A stretch of 11,467 nt of DNA from Desulfacyla sp964522045 (GCA_964522045.1 CAZFSF010000091.1:1-11467), one strand, 5' to 3'. Counted from the stretch's first letter, positions 1-7,678 are shown. Program-made: numbers and translations. Notes: a model not told the origin generated them from the sequence alone.

Positions 1-4
1 AAAT

Positions 5-76
5 CGTCATGCCGGACTTGATCCGGCATCCAGAACGTATTGAATTTACTGGATTCCGGCTTTCGCCGGAATGACG
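5..76. repeat. Compound inverted repeat (two nested hairpins) at the downstream end of the locus
   Basis: Two arms, 5-33 and 49-76, are near reverse complements of each other. Each arm also folds on itself: GCCGGA/TCCGGC around a 5-base loop in the first, TTCCGGC/GCCGGAA around a 4-base loop in the second. The layout resembles dispersed REP-like elements common in intergenic DNA of Desulfobacterota (family knowledge, not verified here). It lies about 125 bp past the last gene and could stop transcription or protect the mRNA 3' end. There is no long T-run on either side, so a classical terminator is not shown. Confidence 0.7.
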
Positions 77-115
77 GAAAACGGTATTTTTGGACTTTTT
101 ACGAGACCATCAAAA

Positions 116-204
116 TTCGATGTTAGACGTTCGATGTTCGATGTTCATCTTTTATTGTTCATTGGTCATTTGGCAATTTTCAATCGTCAATATTCAATAT
201 TCAA
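116..204. repeat. Heptamer repeat region downstream of the TPR gene
   Basis: Three blocks of 7-bp units follow one another. At 116-150 the unit is TTCGATG, about five copies, some degenerate. At 155-175 there are three degenerate units of the type TTGGTCA. At 177-204 there are four units of the type TATTCAA. The TPR gene's stop codon (201-203) lies in the last unit, so the array has reached the end of the reading frame. No gene is seen in 1-200. Confidence 0.8.
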
Positions 205-848
205 TTTACAATACCCTCGAACCCTGCCAAATTCCGCAAATTCCCGAGATCCGTATCCTTTTTCGCCCATTTCTTGACCTGTGGGTCTATCGAAACCGCC
301 CTCTTGAGATATCTGAGGGCCTGTTCCGGCCTGTCCGTCAGGGCGAAGAGACAGGCGAGGTTGTAATAGGGATCCACATACCCCGGTTTCAAACGAATCG
401 CTTTCTCAAATCTGCCCCGGGCAGAAAGGTAGTTCTTATCCTTAATAAGGAGCACACCGAGGTTGTTCAATGCGACGACGCAGCCGGGATCGGCCATGAG
501 CGCCTTTTCATACCACATTCTTGCCTTGCTCAGGTGACCGCTCTTGTGCTGCTCCTTCCCGCGCTGGTAGAACTCCGTTGCATTCGCGGTCTTTTCATGT
601 ACCGGGAGTTGGACCGGTTCCTTCGGTTTCGGGACAGAATTTGTCTCAACTTGAGGGCCGCTGAAATCCAACCACGAATAGGACACAAAAGCAAGAAAAA
701 GGATTACAAGCGATACAACAATCAACAGGATCGATTTTTTGGCAGGGCCTGATTTTTTTGAACGGGACGATATTATTCCGCCATATTTTCCGTGACGGTC
801 ATCCCTCTCTATCTGGGCCTTCTTCAAGGCCTGATGGATATAACTCAA
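201..848 (-). CDS. GspB-like membrane protein with periplasmic TPR repeats
   Basis: This 215-residue protein probably helps GspA build or anchor the secretin. Its N-terminus (MSYIHQALKKAQIER) matches the cytoplasmic motif that opens GspB/PulB/ExeB proteins, typically MSYILEALKKAE. A single membrane segment follows at about 39-59, then a linker of about 30 residues and three TPR-like helix pairs (about 91-122, 123-156, 157-190) that should lie in the periplasm. The usual GspB C-terminal domain is not seen. The start is TTG at 846-848, chosen because the GspB motif begins exactly there; GAGGAA lies directly upstream. It is the last gene of the locus, 119 bp after gspA, which fits an exeA-exeB pairing. 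The stop codon falls inside a heptamer array. The link to GspB is inferred from the N-terminus and the neighbourhood; a plain TPR annotation is the conservative alternative. Confidence 0.8.
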   Translation of the reverse strand: MSYIHQALKKAQIERDDRHGKYGGIISSRSKKSGPAKKSILLIVVSLVILFLAFVSYSWLDFSGPQVETNSVPKPKEPVQLPVHEKTANATEFYQRGKEQHKSGHLSKARMWYEKALMADPGCVVALNNLGVLLIKDKNYLSARGRFEKAIRLKPGYVDPYYNLACLFALTDRPEQALRYLKRAVSIDPQVKKWAKKDTDLGNLRNLAGFEGIVN

Positions 849-853
849 TTCCT

Positions 854-890
854 CAATCCCATCCGCAGATTACACAGATTATTCAAACGG
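854..890. repeat. Dispersed repeat, copy 1, abutting the TPR gene start
   Basis: This 37-bp stretch matches 8389-8425 with three mismatches. Its core is CGCAGATTACACAGATTATT, itself two imperfect copies of a CAGATTA-type motif. Read on the minus strand it ends in GGGATTGAGGA just before the TTG start of the TPR gene, so it appears to supply that gene's ribosome binding site. The other copy sits in the same position before gspJ. Confidence 0.75.
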
Positions 891-943
891 ACTATCCCAT
901 TATCCAGTGGCCGGTATCCCCGCCTAAAAACGGGATCCTCGAC

Positions 944-964
944 CAGCATCCAGTATCCAGCATC
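944..964. repeat. Heptamer array (CAGYATC) x3 in the gspA-TPR gap
   Basis: Three 7-bp units, CAGCATC, CAGTATC, CAGCATC, end four bases before the gspA stop codon. The same unit occurs six times in the gspI-gspJ gap (8488-8529). Degenerate relatives such as TATCCAG extend toward 891. Confidence 0.75.
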
Positions 965-967
965 CAA

Positions 968-2560
968 TCACTCTCTCATCTGAAAAAGCAGTGCCCTGGT
1001 CCTCCGGCCGACAATGCCGTCGTCATTCAGGCCGAAGTCCCTTTGGAATCTTATCACTTCCTTGAAGGTTTGTTCGTCAAAGACACTGTTCGGTTCAACC
1101 GGGTATCCTATTCTGTCTAACACCCTCTGAACCTCTAACACCTCAGGGGAATTCATCCCCTTGCACAGATAGGTGTCTCTCTCTTCATAGGGATAGACAG
1201 CCGAAACCTTGCCGCCCCAGTGTGCAATAATAAAATCTCTACTTACAGACCGCCGGTCTCCTTTACCGTCTAAAACAATGGCGCTATTGTAAGTGACTTC
1301 ACATATCAAAAGATAGCATGGTTGAGGCACGAAGAGAGGCAGAGACCCGGAGAGCGTCACACGAAAAGGCTTTTTAAACAGTGTAAAGTATTCCGGCGCC
1401 ACACTGAAGGAGACCAACCCTAAGTCGAAATTTTCTCCATTAAGACTCTCCTGCCCCTCCTCCCCCGACCGGCGCCCGGTCCTGGCCCGGAAAAGATCGA
1501 AAAGCCCTGCGAGGCTTGATCTTTCATCTAAAAAAAGATCCTCCGGGCCCTTTTCGCGCTGTCTGGAAATTGCGGGGCTCTTTTCAGCCTCAGGTGGCGG
1601 GGATATTTCTGTTTTCAAAAATGCTTCTAAGATATGACTTCTGAGGTTCCATCCGGCAAGGGCCGCCGTAATCATCAGCAATATGAGCAGCGTAATCGTA
1701 ACCGGCGTTACGCGCCTTGGTCGCCCCTCCAACCGCTGTCCAGACCCTGCGCCCCCTCTCAGGTCCCTGATGGCATCTCTGATCACTGCGCTGGTTATGG
1801 TCTGCTTTTCATCGGTGTATGCGATAAGGAGCGCCCTGTCGCAGACCGCATTGATCCTCCTCGGGTTTCCGCGGGTGTACTCATAGAGTTTCCTGAAGGC
1901 CCTGTTTGTGAAATTAGGATTTCCGCTTCCTCCTGCCACCAAAAGACGATGGTCTACATATCCCCTCAGATCAGCAGGACCCAGGGGCTTGAGATCGTAA
2001 CGCACTGTAATCCGCTCATTCAACTGCCTTAACGATGGGGCCGCCAAGACCCCTTTGAGCTCTGACTGGCCAACGAGCACGATCTGGATCAGCTTATCCT
2101 TTTCTGTTTCCAAATTTGAAAGCATCCGTATCTGCTCTAACACGGTATGCGAAAGATTTTGCGCTTCGTCTATGAGGAGGAGCGCATTACCGCCTTTGCT
2201 GAAGTTATCTAAGAGGAACTGGTTGAGCGCATCGATATAGTCTTTCTTTGTCTCTGCCCCGGCCTCCATTTCAATGCCAAATTCATGGTTAATGGTCTCC
2301 AGGATCTCCATATCAGAGATAAAGGAGCTGAATATCAGGGCGCTCTTGGTGTTTTCATCTATATGGTCCAGGAGGGCCCGGCAGAGAGTGGTCTTGCCGG
2401 TACCGATCCCCCCTGTTATGGCGATAAATCCCCTCCTCTCATTAATTCCATAGAGCAGATGATCGAGGGCCTCCCTGTGATAACGACTCAGGTAGAGATA
2501 CCTCGGGTCTGGTGTCAGATTAAATGGATTTTCTTTGAAACCGAAAAAAGTTGTGTACAT
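968..2560 (-). CDS. gspA: GspA/ExeA-type ATPase with peptidoglycan-binding domain
   Basis: This 530-residue inner-membrane ATPase should, with a GspB-type partner, help the secretin pass and assemble through peptidoglycan (known for ExeA-ExeB of Aeromonas). An N-terminal AAA domain carries the motif FGFKENPFNLTPDP at 6-19, Walker A GGIGTGKTT at 50-58 and Walker B LLLIDEAQ at 127-134. A membrane segment lies at about 286-306. The periplasmic part ends in a peptidoglycan-binding repeat at about 465-526, with SPEVLEVQRVLDRIGY and the closing FGLNDDGIVGRRTRALL. A weakly ExeA-like stretch lies between (about 375-460). The gene starts 11 bp after gspC, with GGAAAC directly before the ATG. A 119-bp repeat-bearing gap separates it from the TPR gene. 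Confidence 0.9.
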   Translation of the reverse strand: MYTTFFGFKENPFNLTPDPRYLYLSRYHREALDHLLYGINERRGFIAITGGIGTGKTTLCRALLDHIDENTKSALIFSSFISDMEILETINHEFGIEMEAGAETKKDYIDALNQFLLDNFSKGGNALLLIDEAQNLSHTVLEQIRMLSNLETEKDKLIQIVLVGQSELKGVLAAPSLRQLNERITVRYDLKPLGPADLRGYVDHRLLVAGGSGNPNFTNRAFRKLYEYTRGNPRRINAVCDRALLIAYTDEKQTITSAVIRDAIRDLRGGAGSGQRLEGRPRRVTPVTITLLILLMITAALAGWNLRSHILEAFLKTEISPPPEAEKSPAISRQREKGPEDLFLDERSSLAGLFDLFRARTGRRSGEEGQESLNGENFDLGLVSFSVAPEYFTLFKKPFRVTLSGSLPLFVPQPCYLLICEVTYNSAIVLDGKGDRRSVSRDFIIAHWGGKVSAVYPYEERDTYLCKGMNSPEVLEVQRVLDRIGYPVEPNSVFDEQTFKEVIRFQRDFGLNDDGIVGRRTRALLFQMRE

Positions 2561-2571
2561 GTTTCCAACAT

Positions 2572-3432
2572 CTACTTGAAACGATAATTGATGGTCTTGA
2601 GTTTGCCCCCGCGGCTTATTTCCATTGAAAGAGGCTCCCCCGACTCCAGGGCCTGATAAAAGGAAAAAGCATCTTCCGGTGTATTTATCTGTTTGCCGTT
2701 TATGCCCCTGACAATATCCCCTCTCTTGAGCCCTAATTTAGTAAAAAACGAGTTTGCCTTAATATAGCTGAGAACAAAGCCGTCAGACTTCCCATCCTTC
2801 AAATGGGGGCGAATCCGGGCCTGGGTCAACAGCTTATTGATATTCTTGAGGGAGCCTTGAATTTCTGATCGCGCTACCGTTACAGTGTCTCCACTATGAA
2901 CCGGCCTGACGGAGTGGCCAGGGCTACCCCCTTTCGTTGATTCAGGCGCCTCCATCGAGAGGATCTCATCTTTATCACCAACCCGCAAGACCACCTTGCC
3001 CCACAGGATTTTCTTGACAACCGCATTCTGGACAGCGTCTCCCACCCTGTAGAGGCCCTGTGTTCTCCTGCCGGTTTCCTCAATAACTGCACAGGCATTT
3101 TCCTCGGAACCTGTAACAGTTCCTAACAGAGAGATCTTTAGCGAGGTAGGCTCAAGGGCCTCAATCTCTTTTGCCTCCATATCCCGGGGCTCCACATCGC
3201 CGGAGACCTCGCCGGACGAGCCAAATAAATTTCGACCGACTATAACGTCGAAGCTGTTCAAGGGTTGGGGAACATAATGACCAATAACCGGGGCCCTGAC
3301 CTCTGCCATCTCAACGGAACTGAGGTCGGTAAGCTGGAAACAGATGGTTCTGTAAAAGATATCGACACCAATATATATGAGGATAGAGAGGGCGAAAAGA
3401 TTAAATATGACGTGGTAAAGATTTTTTTTCAT
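2572..3432 (-). CDS. gspC: Type II secretion system protein GspC
   Basis: GspC links the inner-membrane platform to the periplasmic domains of the secretin and takes part in choosing substrates. The 286-residue protein has a short cytoplasmic start and a membrane segment at about 8-26. A homology region follows at about 60-155, recognisable by FDVIVGRNLFG and by TSLKISLLGTVTGSEENACAVIEE. The C-terminus (about 200-284) is a PDZ domain with GFVLSYIKANSFFTKLGLKRGD and INGKQINTPEDA. Placing gspC after gspN and before gspA is unusual compared with the classical order, where gspC and gspD open the operon. The 201-bp gap upstream is filled with repeats. No secretin gene follows within the window. 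Confidence 0.92.
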   Translation of the reverse strand: MKKNLYHVIFNLFALSILIYIGVDIFYRTICFQLTDLSSVEMAEVRAPVIGHYVPQPLNSFDVIVGRNLFGSSGEVSGDVEPRDMEAKEIEALEPTSLKISLLGTVTGSEENACAVIEETGRRTQGLYRVGDAVQNAVVKKILWGKVVLRVGDKDEILSMEAPESTKGGSPGHSVRPVHSGDTVTVARSEIQGSLKNINKLLTQARIRPHLKDGKSDGFVLSYIKANSFFTKLGLKRGDIVRGINGKQINTPEDAFSFYQALESGEPLSMEISRGGKLKTINYRFK

Positions 3433-3443
3433 GGTGTCAAAAA

Positions 3444-3464
3444 GTTACGAGTTGCGTGTTGGAT
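3444..3464. repeat. Degenerate heptamer array (GTTRCGW-type) upstream of gspC
   Basis: Three 7-bp units, GTTACGA, GTTGCGT and GTTGGAT, sit 11 bases upstream of the gspC start codon. The units diverge from each other, so this is one of the weaker arrays in the window. Confidence 0.5.
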
Positions 3465-3497
3465 TGCAAACCGGTAAACGGCCACAATATTGAAGAA

Positions 3498-3600
3498 CCC
3501 CGCAGCAAGCTGCGGGGAATCTCCCAAATTAAAGGAAAATTTCTTTATTTGAGTTCGCTCGCTAACCCCGCCGCAAGGAGCGGGGAATGCGCTCGCTGTG
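3498..3600. repeat. Compound hairpin element in the gspN-gspC gap
   Basis: A strong stem CCCCGCAGC/GCTGCGGGG around a 2-base centre lies at 3498-3517. A second stem, CCCCGC/GCGGGG, lies at 3566-3585. Between them is an AT-rich imperfect stem (AAATTAAAG/CTTTATTT). The second hairpin is flanked by the direct repeats TTCGCTCGC and TGCGCTCGC. The pattern suggests a mobile or REP-like palindromic element. Because it is inside the operon it would also be transcribed and could affect the balance between upstream and downstream genes. Confidence 0.65.
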
Positions 3601-3602
3601 AA

Positions 3603-3630
3603 TTTTCAATCGTCACTATTCAATTTTCAA
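3603..3630. repeat. Heptamer array downstream of gspN
   Basis: Four 7-bp units: TTTTCAA, TCGTCAC, TATTCAA, TTTTCAA. The array begins three bases past the gspN stop codon. It differs from the 177-204 array at only two positions, so the two are copies of one dispersed array, and both lie directly after a stop codon. Confidence 0.8.
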
Positions 3631-3633
3631 TAT

Positions 3634-4530
3634 CTACATAAACTGAAATTCAGGATCCCTAAAGGTCCCCCGGATAACGAAGGAGCGTTTTAGGCTTTTT
3701 AGACTCTTTCTCAGAAATTTGAGAGGATTGGAATCTCCTTTCAAATCCCCAAGCAATCCTCCAAGCGGCTCGATGGTTCCTCTCAAGTCAAGTCTGCTTG
3801 CAGGCAAATCATTATTCAGTATGATAGTTCCCGATAATTGGCCCTTAACAGCGCGGCCCTCGAGCCCAACATCGGACAGGACCACTTTTTTGTTCTTGAG
3901 CGTTATTTTCATAGAAAGCCGATCAAACTGCAGGGATTCAAGCCCTAAAATGGGCTGCAGAAGCTGCACCCTCCCCTCTGAGATGTTAAGGATTGCCTCT
4001 CCAACGCCCTCTATTAAATTGGCATACTGTCCGGTGTAGACAATGTCGCCCCCTAAAACCCCTGACACATCCCGGCCGATAAGCGGGGAAAGATAAGGAT
4101 GACGACCAATATTGAGATCCTTCAATTTCATTGTGGTTGTGAAGGAAGTCGTGGATTTCTGGTTCTCAAACCGAACATCGCCCTTCATATTTCCGTCGTA
4201 GGCATGGGCGTCAAAATGATATACTCGGACCCCATGCAAGAATGCCCATCCTTCCGTCCCTAAAGAAACATTCTTCATCCTCAGCATCGGCCTTCGAGGC
4301 TCCTTCTTGAGGGAAATCCTCGCGTCAATAAGATCTACACTAAGGGGAAAACCAGGACGCAGACTCTCTAATGAGAGGAGGATGCGAGGATTTGCCTTGG
4401 CAACAACCGACTCCAAATAAGCAGCAATACTTTCTGAGGGAAACCGGTAATATAAAAGCCCGACTGTCATAAGAACGCAGTAAAGCAGGTATCCGACCCA
4501 TTTCCCTTTTTTCCGAATGGCTTTTTTCAT
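3634..4530 (-). CDS. gspN: Type II secretion system protein GspN
   Basis: The 298-residue protein has a basic start (MKKAIRKKGKW), one membrane segment at about 12-27 and a large periplasmic part rich in beta strands. It fits the GspN family in length, with repeated AsmA-like strand patterns such as GVGEAILNISEGRVQL and VVLSDVGLEGRAVKGQLSGT. GspN is an accessory T2SS protein, absent from some systems, whose exact job is poorly defined. It follows gspM by 68 bp. I see no clear Shine-Dalgarno before the ATG; the upstream leader is instead a heptamer array (4541-4575). The stop TAG at 3634-3636 borders another array. Confidence 0.85.
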   Translation of the reverse strand: MKKAIRKKGKWVGYLLYCVLMTVGLLYYRFPSESIAAYLESVVAKANPRILLSLESLRPGFPLSVDLIDARISLKKEPRRPMLRMKNVSLGTEGWAFLHGVRVYHFDAHAYDGNMKGDVRFENQKSTTSFTTTMKLKDLNIGRHPYLSPLIGRDVSGVLGGDIVYTGQYANLIEGVGEAILNISEGRVQLLQPILGLESLQFDRLSMKITLKNKKVVLSDVGLEGRAVKGQLSGTIILNNDLPASRLDLRGTIEPLGGLLGDLKGDSNPLKFLRKSLKSLKRSFVIRGTFRDPEFQFM

Positions 4531-4540
4531 AATTGGCTAC

Positions 4541-4575
4541 TCGTCATTCGTCACTCGTCACTCGTCATTCGTCAT
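4541..4575. repeat. Heptamer array (TCGTCAY) x5 in the gspM-gspN gap
   Basis: Five consecutive 7-bp units, TCGTCAT or TCGTCAC, with variation only at the last base. The array fills half of the 68-bp gap and ends 10 bases from the gspN start codon. It therefore occupies the place where a ribosome binding site would be expected. Confidence 0.9.
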
Positions 4576-4598
4576 CGGCCTGAAATGCTTTTGCCTTC

Positions 4599-5126
4599 CT
4601 ATTTCACTGAGGCATCAATCGTCAACACCTGCATGACGGCATCCAGGTATCCTGGGGCGCTCTTGCTATCCTTGATGGAGATTCTCTTTATGCTTACTAC
4701 ATTTTCCGGGGATTCGATAAGATAAAGATAATCCACGAGCTGCTTTAGACTTATCTTGTCCAATTTCATCTCAACCATCGATTCCTTAATTCGACCATTG
4801 CTAAGGGAGGCCGAGGGCTTCATGTATTTTATATGATCTTTCACCCTTGCCTTGCCTGCCGCCTGCTCAAGAAAGGAAAACAGGGTAAAGCTCTTCATGC
4901 GACTCCTGAGATATCTTTGTATCCCGTCAGCCCCCCTCTTGTAAGATTCATATTCGCCTCGCAGTCTCACGATCTCTTTCAGCCCATCCCTTTTTGCGTC
5001 TATCCCTCTCTCTATAGCTTCGCGTCTATCAAAAAAGGGGAAGATGATGAACTGAAACAGAACAAAAACCGCTACGCAGCACGCGGCCAAGGATACAAGA
5101 ATTTTCTCTCTTCTTCCAAGCTTCAT
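4599..5126 (-). CDS. gspM: Type II secretion system platform protein GspM
   Basis: GspM is a small bitopic inner-membrane protein that pairs with GspL. The 175-residue sequence has a short basic cytoplasmic start (MKLGRREK), one membrane segment at about 9-30, a periplasmic coiled-coil stretch (about 33-75) and a C-terminal ferredoxin-like domain (about 80-173). That domain resembles PilO/GspM: LFSFLEQAAGKA, then ISLKQLVDYLYLIE. The ATG overlaps the gspL stop as ATGA (5123-5126), which points to coupled translation of the two partners. Confidence 0.88.
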   Translation of the reverse strand: MKLGRREKILVSLAACCVAVFVLFQFIIFPFFDRREAIERGIDAKRDGLKEIVRLRGEYESYKRGADGIQRYLRSRMKSFTLFSFLEQAAGKARVKDHIKYMKPSASLSNGRIKESMVEMKLDKISLKQLVDYLYLIESPENVVSIKRISIKDSKSAPGYLDAVMQVLTIDASVK

Positions 5127-6625
5127 CGTTTAAGTGCTATCCTTATCTCAAATCGCACCCCCTTACCTGTGCGGTCAAGGTTGGCAGAACTGATAGTAAC
5201 ACGGCTGAAGAGCGGGGAGGGTTCAAGATTGTTTTTTATCTTGTCAACCTCATTGAACGCATCGGTCTTGCCACTGATCCTCACTGTCTCCGCATCAATA
5301 ACCATACGATTGATATGTACATTCAGCGACTTAGGGATGCGCCGGGAGATCTCTTTTAATAGGTCGAGAACCTTTTTGTTTGTGCCGGTTTCAGGCCTTG
5401 ATACGTTCGACTGTTTCAGCTCCTTTATTTTTACCCTCAATTGCTGCACCGGATCAACGATTCTAATCACATCGGGGAGGGTTTGTTTGAATACGGAAGT
5501 TATTTCCCGGCTCAAGATCTTGTATTCCTTTTTCAAGGTATAAAAATCGATTATCATATCGGCCGCCAAAAAGGACAAAATCAGAAAAAGAAAGACCGCG
5601 ACCTTTGGCACCGCTTTTCTAAGCCAAAAATAGGGCTTTTTGCGCTCAAACTCCTCTCTCCTGAAATTGAAACCTTCCTCCTTCCTGGTATTCCTGAGCG
5701 CTAAGGAAAGCGCGCCATTCATCAGAGCAGGAGACCAGTCCTTAAGAATATCAGCACCCATCCTGACCCTTTTGTCGTTATTCATATCAATCCGTTCTGC
5801 CGGCATGTCAAGAGATTGGCTCAGAAGTTCTTTTGCCTTTGGGTAAAGTGCCCCTATCCCGGTGAGAAAGAGCTTTTCCGGGCTTGGGAGAGTATCCCTA
5901 TGGGAAGCAAAGGCGTGTACCGTATCCCGAATGGTTGCGCAGAGGAGATTTAAGTATGCCACAACCTCTTCGAGGGGAGGCCCTTCCGGGTCACTGGTAT
6001 CGTTGTCCTTTGGAGTCGATTGAATTCTGGAGGCATTGTTGGAACTGAATACGCGAATCAAGGCAATGCGCCTGTTCAGGCACAGGACCATGGTATTGCA
6101 TTTCTCGCCAATCTCTACCAAAAGGATGTGGTCAGGTGTTTCCGGCTGCCTCAATAACCAGGAGGCCAAAGGCGAGCACCTGATCTCTAACACATCCGGA
6201 TCAAACCCGTTTCGTTGCAGTGTCCCTAAATATTCTGAAATAAATCCCCTTTTGCAGGAAGCAGCCAAGACTTCACCCCGGGCCGGGCTATCGGTCATAA
6301 TGAAATCTATCAGCAGATCCTCCGCCTGGAACGGTAGCATGCTCTCCATTTCAAAGGGAAGGGCCTGCCTTATTTTCTTCACATCCTTAAAGGGCATTTT
6401 AACATTTCTGAATGAAACGGATTCTCCAGGGATTGTAGCGAGATAGGTGTCACTCTTCATGTCTATAGACCCGGACAGGGATTCCAGCGCCTCATTTAGC
6501 CCCCCATCTTCAACAGGGACCCTGGCACAGGCAAGGACCTGGTATCCCTTTAGCCCTGTCTTGACCTGGACAGCGGTAATCTGATTCTCGGTTATGTCAA
6601 TACCTGTTATTTTCCCCTGCATCAT
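5123..6625 (-). CDS. gspL: Type II secretion system protein GspL (PilM-PilN-like architecture)
   Basis: GspL ties the cytoplasmic motor GspE to the membrane platform. In this 500-residue protein the N-terminal two thirds are an actin-like cytoplasmic domain: GIDITENQITAVQV at 8-21, the PilM-type MPFKDVKKIRQALPFEMESMLPF at about 77-99, and a second lobe with HILLVEIGEKCNTMVLC and LFLTGIGAL. A membrane segment at about 340-359 follows. The periplasmic C-terminus (about 415-498) looks like PilN: VLDLLKEISRRIPKSLNVHINR, then VRISGKTDAFNEVDKIKNNL. The gene starts with ATGATG and overlaps the gspK stop by 4 bp (6622-6625). The second ATG is an equally possible start. Both it and gspM are translationally coupled. 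Confidence 0.9.
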   Translation of the reverse strand: MMQGKITGIDITENQITAVQVKTGLKGYQVLACARVPVEDGGLNEALESLSGSIDMKSDTYLATIPGESVSFRNVKMPFKDVKKIRQALPFEMESMLPFQAEDLLIDFIMTDSPARGEVLAASCKRGFISEYLGTLQRNGFDPDVLEIRCSPLASWLLRQPETPDHILLVEIGEKCNTMVLCLNRRIALIRVFSSNNASRIQSTPKDNDTSDPEGPPLEEVVAYLNLLCATIRDTVHAFASHRDTLPSPEKLFLTGIGALYPKAKELLSQSLDMPAERIDMNNDKRVRMGADILKDWSPALMNGALSLALRNTRKEEGFNFRREEFERKKPYFWLRKAVPKVAVFLFLILSFLAADMIIDFYTLKKEYKILSREITSVFKQTLPDVIRIVDPVQQLRVKIKELKQSNVSRPETGTNKKVLDLLKEISRRIPKSLNVHINRMVIDAETVRISGKTDAFNEVDKIKNNLEPSPLFSRVTISSANLDRTGKGVRFEIRIALKR

Positions 6626-7602
6626 TCAACTTTCCAGGTCAATACCTGAATCGGCTTTTTGCCTTCCCTTTTTATTATCGCCCCCACCCTTTTATTCATG
6701 GCCCCCGAAATTCCTGCTGATTCTATCTCAAAATAAGGGCTTGAGGTCTTGATCAGGCCAGGTTCGATTGTAATATCTGCCATCCCCGGGACCTTCCGGT
6801 ACCATCCATGATCTTTCAGGTCATTCCCTTTATCTAAGCGATATTCGATCATATCACTAACCATCTCAGTATCTATATCATCGGAAAGAGATCTCAGGAC
6901 CAAGGGATCCGCCGTATTAATATTGATCTTACCATCGCCGTAGACAGTCAAGTAGTTTGAAATGCCGGGCAGATGTTCATTGCCGTAAAAAAGCTCCTTG
7001 GTTACACCTTTTATAAGGAGCATCTGGCCTAAAGATTCGATAGGTCCGTTCTTGCAGGAATAAGGGCTTTCCAAGGACTGATAATAGCCGGTTTCCGCCC
7101 CAAATCGAGTCACATCATCGTCCGGGTCAATCCAGTCCTTTATGGCATCTATCAGATTTTCCACCTTCTCGGAATCAAGCTGGAACTGTTCGGAACTCAG
7201 GAGCCTCATAAGGAGCATTTTTTGTGCTTCGTTATACTTTCCATCCTCATTAATCAGCCGATTAACCTGGATTCTTCCGGAAAGATCTGAGATTTCCACC
7301 TGAAAATGTCCGCTTTCAAACATGGTGACGGAATTAAGAGATAGCTCTTTTGAATTGGCCCAGGCCTCTTGCAGAGAATCAGAGTCGTTTGAAGACGAGT
7401 CTTCAGAAAGGACCGCGAGGGCGCAATTAACGCCTGATCGGGCAATAAACCTGAGCCTGATGCCATCACGGAGGTTTGCCGACGAATAGAGGTCAGACCA
7501 CATGGAGTTGTTAAACTGTAGTGTCAGAACGACTACCATGCTGACGATCAAGATCGTGAGGATCAAGGCAAAACCTCTGTTGTCTTTGAGGATACAATGC
7601 AT
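6622..7602 (-). CDS. gspK: Minor pseudopilin GspK
   Basis: GspK caps the pseudopilus tip with H, I and J. The 326-residue length is typical and far larger than the other pseudopilins. The leader is MHCILKDNRG, followed by FALILTILIVSMVVVLTL. Position +5 after the cleavage site is Leu rather than Glu, as is usual for GspK. The globular part shows the family's DWIDPDDD motif at about 156-163 and GKININTADPLVLRSL at about 224-239. AGGAAGG lies about 11 bases before the ATG. It follows gspJ by 76 bp and overlaps gspL by 4 bp. Confidence 0.93.
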   Translation of the reverse strand: MHCILKDNRGFALILTILIVSMVVVLTLQFNNSMWSDLYSSANLRDGIRLRFIARSGVNCALAVLSEDSSSNDSDSLQEAWANSKELSLNSVTMFESGHFQVEISDLSGRIQVNRLINEDGKYNEAQKMLLMRLLSSEQFQLDSEKVENLIDAIKDWIDPDDDVTRFGAETGYYQSLESPYSCKNGPIESLGQMLLIKGVTKELFYGNEHLPGISNYLTVYGDGKININTADPLVLRSLSDDIDTEMVSDMIEYRLDKGNDLKDHGWYRKVPGMADITIEPGLIKTSSPYFEIESAGISGAMNKRVGAIIKREGKKPIQVLTWKVE

Positions 7603-7654
7603 TTCTGATCAGACCTTCCTAAATCTGTGAACAGTTACATTATTTCCAGTCCAC

Positions 7655-7675
7655 ATCCCCAATCCGCAATCCAGA
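7655..7675. repeat. Degenerate heptamer array (ATCCNNA) x3 in the gspJ-gspK gap
   Basis: Three 7-bp units: ATCCCCA, ATCCGCA, ATCCAGA. The array starts just past the gspJ stop codon. It is short and imperfect, but it has the same 7-bp period as the stronger arrays in this window. Confidence 0.5.
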
Positions 7676-7678
7676 GTC

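Noticed and set aside
5..76. Classical Rho-independent terminator
   Set aside because: The stems are good but no T-run follows them on either strand; kept as a repeat only.
90..752. Plus-strand open frame of 220 codons
   Set aside because: It is antisense to the TPR gene, has no recognisable domain and begins inside the heptamer repeats. The minus-strand frame has a clear GspB motif, membrane segment and TPRs.
4833..5543. Plus-strand open frame of 236 codons
   Set aside because: It lies antisense across gspM and the C-terminus of gspL, both well supported; the translation shows no family features.
7645..7665. GTG start with a good ribosome binding site (GGATTGGGGAT) in the gspJ-gspK gap
   Set aside because: The frame meets a stop after four codons (GTG GAC TGG AAA TAA). 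It resembles the gspJ start region and is probably a remnant of the same repeat family.
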